From: Neodiprion pinetum
Lineage: Eukaryota > Arthropoda > Insecta > Hymenoptera > Diprionidae
Direction of reading: 5' to 3'
Length of the DNA stretch: 64,000 nt
NCBI RefSeq assembly: GCF_021155775.2
Contig: NC_060235.2
Location: 28,808,607 to 28,872,606 of the forward strand
The notes beneath the pieces are model-generated. The model was not told the origin of the DNA, made no database searches, and was given only the letters and a program-made list of their open reading frames with translations. Each line of letters starts with the position of its first letter. Within the stretch, counting starts at the first letter, position 1. Positions 59,867 through 64,000 of this stretch are shown here, piece by piece. The position numbers were made by a program, and so were the translations under genes.

Positions 59867-61220
59867 TCATGAACGTTCCGATCCACTATCTGAACTTGAG
59901 AAATCATAATGGACTAAGGGCAGGTTTTGTTGACGAGTAGATGTAGACTTTCTATCAGACTCTGAAGAAGATTCGTTACCAAATAGTTGTTGGTCTTGTT
60001 TTTGTTTCATACGTTTCACTTCAATTCCTATTGATTCACGCGATAGCTTTGTCTTTGAATGATTTGGTATCTCAACCTTTTTTTTGAGTCTTAATTTTTT
60101 TGGTAGTGATTTTATGGGATTAGTTGAAACTAGAAAAATAAAAATTAGTTAGGAACAGCCTTGTAACTTTAGGATACAACTTGAAACTACTTATGCCAAT
60201 ACTGAGCTATGTGAAAAAGGGCTTTACATGAAGATCTCTTATAATGATTTGTGAACAACATACCTCGTCTAGAACTGCTAGCACTACTACTAGTGATACT
60301 ACTACCAGACGTAATAGCACGTGCTAGTTTTATGTCATCTTCATGCTCTGTTACCAATTTAATATTTAAGCTAGATTTGTCCAAGAGCTTTTTATCCAAC
60401 ACTTGTGTATTTAGAAGTTCTTTTTTCGTTGCCTAAAACATAATTCAATCAAGTGGAGAGTTGTGTGATATAGCTTAACATAATACGTAGGACTAAACTT
60501 GAATCAAGTTTATATTTACTTCTCAGTATTGCAACTTACTCTTAATTTAGCTCTAAGTATGCAGTTAGAACTGTAATCATCTTCCCAAGTTGGTTTTTTC
60601 ATTTGGATCAGTTTGGCAAGAGCTGGGTCACGGTTCTTAGAGGTTTTGACATCTTCTGTTTGATGTTCTACTTTGAACATAGCATCGTCATATAATCTGT
60701 GCGAGACTTCTTTAGTTTCTGGCACAGTCTGTTCATTTGCTATTGGATCCCAGCGATTTTCTTGTCTCCGAGCTCCACTGACTATGACATAATCTAGATT
60801 CTAGATTATTTAAAAATAATGCACAATTATAAGTGAGTTCTTGAGGCTATACTTTAAATTGACAATGAAAGACAATGAAATTGCTAAAATTAAAAACATT
60901 TTACATACTCCTGGGTCGGTTTTTATTTCAAAATGATTATCACAAAGATGACATTTCATTCGAAACTGATACAGGGGAGTGCTGTAGTACATCCCAACTT
61001 TCTTTTTCTCAGCATTGTATCGAACACCCATGCCAATGTGATTTCCACAGCCCTCGCACCAGATGTTATAGGGCATTTCAAATCGAATAATCAAGATACC
61101 CATGTGTAATTTACGAGCTCGTTCTCGTAACGCATGTGTACCAAGGAATTTGTTGAGACCCCCGACCTTAGGATCATAGTCGGGGGGGTAGTAGTGATTA
61201 GTTCCTTTGCGTTCACCCAT
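59867..61220 (-). CDS. CCDC130: CCDC130/YJU2B, CWC16-family splicing factor
   Basis: The CWC16/YJU2 family acts at catalytic steps of pre-mRNA splicing in the nucleus. Exons on the minus strand: 61220-60909, 60800-60540, 60432-60264, 60129-59867; 1005 nt, 334 residues. The start MGERKGTNHYYPPDYDP and LRERARKLHMGILIIRFEMP are family signatures. Four Cys in CEGC and CHLC form the zinc site around NHIGMGVRYNAEKKKVG. The second exon has LDYVIVSGARRQENRWDP, the CCDC130-type continuation rather than the YJU2 type. The C-terminus is Ser- and Lys-rich and disordered. A possible acceptor (GATGCAG) sits just before the ATG, so a noncoding first exon is likely. Confidence 0.95.
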
Positions 61221-64000
61221 TTCTCTGCATCAAAATAAATACATGTATATGTTCACATAGCAAATTATACAAAAAAATATTCAAGTACGTCAATCATGTA
61301 ACTTGTAAGAATGATAACTTTGTTTAAAAAATTACAAAAATTTATGTGCATTATGTAGTTCAGTCAAAATGATTGATATTGTTAGCTACCTGTTTTAGGG
61401 TTTTAATTACGCAATAAATGAATTCAATCTCGCTTCACCGTATCATTGTAGCAATATGTAGTAGTAGCCACTATTATCGATTAGATATTTAAAAATATAG
61501 GTTATGGTAAACCTGAAGTCCATAAATTATACATAAGCGTCGACTGCGCTTTTGTGCTTTCTTCGTGCTACAACAATGTTGCAGCGTACGTCACGCCACA
61601 TGTAGAGAAATCACAGGAAGTGTAAAAATCACGATGTAAGAATTAAGAAGTAATCCCACTACCCTATAATCCCCGTGTAAAGCTCTCTGATTATTTTACC
61701 AAAGTACCCTGGCTCTCCGCCAGGTATCTCATGTAATGAAAAGGCAGAATGTAAATAATGGCATCGTTTTCCCGAATGCTTTGCAAGTGTATGCGTAAGA
61801 ATAACTAATTATGAAAACGCATTTTTGCTGTATCATTATTTCGTCTCTCGATTGCTCAATAATAAGTTGTCCTGTTTTTTTCAATATGTAGCCCGTCTCG
61901 TACATTCTGAGCCTAACCTTTCGAGACTACTTTACACAGAAGTGTAAGGGCTAGGCATGTAAACCATATTTAATCTTGTTAACTGACAATGAGTTGTTCA
62001 AACCCATTCACGATCTCTTGCTGTTTCGGGTTTGATTATCCAACACTGATCTCTGTATACATATAGTAGAGATCAGTGCTCTTCGATAGATTTCTTCAAT
62101 AGATTCCCTCCCATTTGTTCACCATTCTTTTGCGAAACCTGTTCGAAATCTAAATGATCGGTATGTTTAGGCTGTTTTTTAACCGTCCGGGAGTCGCCCT
62201 ACAAGGTAGGGAGCCTCGTGACGGTCGACGATGAGAAAATCCTCAGTAACCCGGTTCACGTTAATTGGCCTTCCATTTCCCCGCGAAATCCTTCCCTTGC
62301 TAATTCTACGCGTTTTCCCTCGTCACCGTTCGTATTTAAAAGCGTTGCTTCGGCGGTCATCTCAGAGGTTTTTTCGCCGCAGTGGTTGAATCAAGAGTAA
62401 TTAAACGCCCGGTTTTCCGATTCCCGTTGTCAACACGGATTGTGCAGGCGCGCGCGCTATTGTCGTTATCGATCTATTGATACAATTGTGCTCGTTGCTG
62501 TACTGCTATAATAACAATTCTGACGCAAATACCTTAATCGAGTCACATCGACTGAGTTTTTTACAAATTATCATGCACTTTAAGCCATTAGGAGATGGGG
62601 TTGACTGTCGTCAGTCAACGGAGACGGCAAGACGAATGTAAAACCATTTTCCATCGGCAGTAGCAATACTAAGATTGGAATGTTTTTGTAAAAAAAACAA
62701 CAGACATTAAATATATGTGTCGTATTCTTGTAAAATAAAAATACCAGTGATGGTTTCAGCAGTACTTATTAACACCGCACGGTCTTTTGTAACACCGTAC
62801 AAGACTAGGATTAACATATTTTGAAATATACTGAAATTACTAGACTGTACACTAAATGAACGGTATTTATCTGTGCCACTACTGAAGTATGAATTATTTG
62901 TATTACCTGAGTAACTACAATGAGATAAAATGCAACAATAGGATAAATTTATCATAGCATACCGAAAATAGAAATTAAATGAATTAGATATGAATTTTTT
63001 AAACAAAGAAATTTTTCAGTCGACATTTACTTTTAAATCTGGTAACGTTGGTGATATTAAACGTAAGTCAAAGGTCTCTTACAGCCCTGATCAACTTTCA
63101 CGTTATTATGAATGTTTTCATCTATCACGATGAATCAGTGTCTGCAATCGAATAGTAATGCAAGATGGTAAAATATTTAGATCAGTAAAGCTTAAACACC
63201 TTTCACAATCACCAGTGCAATACATCTTATTGTGTACTCAATTTCGATTGCTCGGCACATTCCATTTGAATTGGATATATTAATGTGAAGTTCCAAGAGT
63301 TACAGAATCTAGACAACATTCTCAAGTTGATCAAAGAGAAGACAGATTCTGTAATATTCAACAATTCATAATTAAGGTACGTAGTTAGGAACAATAAATG
63401 TTGAATTGCATTCATAAGCAGACTTTTTAAAAAAGTAACAGCACAATTGTACCCGTTGAGAACGGCATGAATTTTCAAATGGCAAAAATTTGTTACAAGA
63501 TAAAGATAACTATGCACTATGTACTTGCAGACAGAAAAAGAAGAGTAAGAGAAATAAGCTGGTATTGGCAGAATAAATTTACTTGATATACATTATTTTA
63601 AATTATATTTTTCAAGGAAAATTTGCTAAATTCGATACAAGCTCTTTTTTTACACATGTGGCAAGTGCTCCGAAACAATGTTTCTGCTATACAGAAAATG
63701 GTAGGACAAGAGAGTCGCATGTTGCAATAATTCTTTTGTTTTAATGTTATGCTCGTAAATGACAAGAAACTGTGAAACATAAGAACTGTTATGAAAACAT
63801 TCAACTTTAAAAATATATTCGCACAGTTCCCACATGCCTATACATCGTAATGCTTATGTGTTATTAAAATAAAAGCCCATTCGTTAAAGTATAAAGAAGG
63901 TAATCTATTACAATTGAGTAAGTCGGATCAATTTGTTCCTAAATTTGTTGAATATTCGAAAATAAAACTAGAGCAATTGTGATGTCATCAAGAGATATAA
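61221..64000. other. right end without recognisable gene
   Basis: The first few hundred bases are presumed CCDC130 promoter. A GC-richer island lies at about 62165-62480 with a plus-strand open frame (62218-62400) and a short hairpin-like stretch (GCCCTACAAGGTAGGG at 62195). I cannot assign it to a gene or element. A perfect 11-bp stem (CACTGATCTCT at 62045-62055 with 62069-62079) is also present. From 62700 on the DNA is very AT-rich with only background frames. Confidence 0.5.

Noticed and set aside
62707..63835. Several minus-strand open frames at the right end
   Set aside because: Very AT-rich, Phe/Ile/Ser-rich text without motifs or splice structure; expected by chance in such DNA.

Overview
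The window is eukaryotic. Genes are split by many short introns with GT/AG borders, the background is AT-rich, and mobile and satellite DNA fills the gaps. Gene content (a Dicer-1 with a degenerate helicase, a Drosophila-length separase, an annexin B9-like gene, an insect DUF4773 gene) points to an insect. Retention of BARD1, which Drosophila lacks, fits Hymenoptera, perhaps a sawfly, but the order is an inference. All gene models below were assembled by hand from splice signals and reading-frame continuity. Five of them (Dicer-1, separase, BARD1, GMPPB, annexin) close to an exact multiple of three from start to stop.

Layout. 1-7.3 kb: gene-poor, with a possible coding tail at the left edge, a VNTR-bearing repeat (2.94-3.43 kb) and an internally deleted pogo/Tigger element (3.71-4.35 kb). 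7.3-12.1 kb: annexin, plus strand, with three interchangeable last exons. 12.2-14.4 kb: a small secreted DUF4773 protein, minus strand. 15.5-25.1 kb: a block of satellites built as a giant imperfect palindrome (about 17.2-25.1 kb, centre near 21.775 kb). 26.4-61.2 kb: a compact run of conserved genes: BARD1 (+), kinesin-5 (-), GMPPB (+), separase (-), NIP45/Rad60-like SUMO-like-domain protein (+), Dicer-1 (-), then a short MITE and another VNTR element, then a CCDC130/YJU2B splicing factor (-). 61.2-64 kb: no gene recognised.

Functional links. BARD1 (DNA repair ubiquitin ligase subunit), kinesin-5 (spindle bipolarity), separase (cohesin cleavage) and NIP45 (SUMO pathway, genome stability) lie within 20 kb and alternate in strand, so neighbours share either a promoter region or a 3' region. 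Separase and NIP45 start only about 565 bp apart, head to head. Dicer-1 lies next to them. A long inverted repeat of the kind that could give hairpin RNA is 23 kb from the Dicer-1 3' end; any link between the two is speculation.

Main points for a second look: (1) the palindrome, whose arms carry a 115-bp satellite that is itself a hybrid of a 60-bp VNTR unit and its AT-rich flank, and which shows a 7-unit higher-order repeat; (2) the three mutually exclusive annexin termini, each with its own poly(A) signal; (3) the 632-residue separase without the long N-terminal solenoid; (4) the repeated exon-like Gly/Arg-rich cassettes inside the satellite block.
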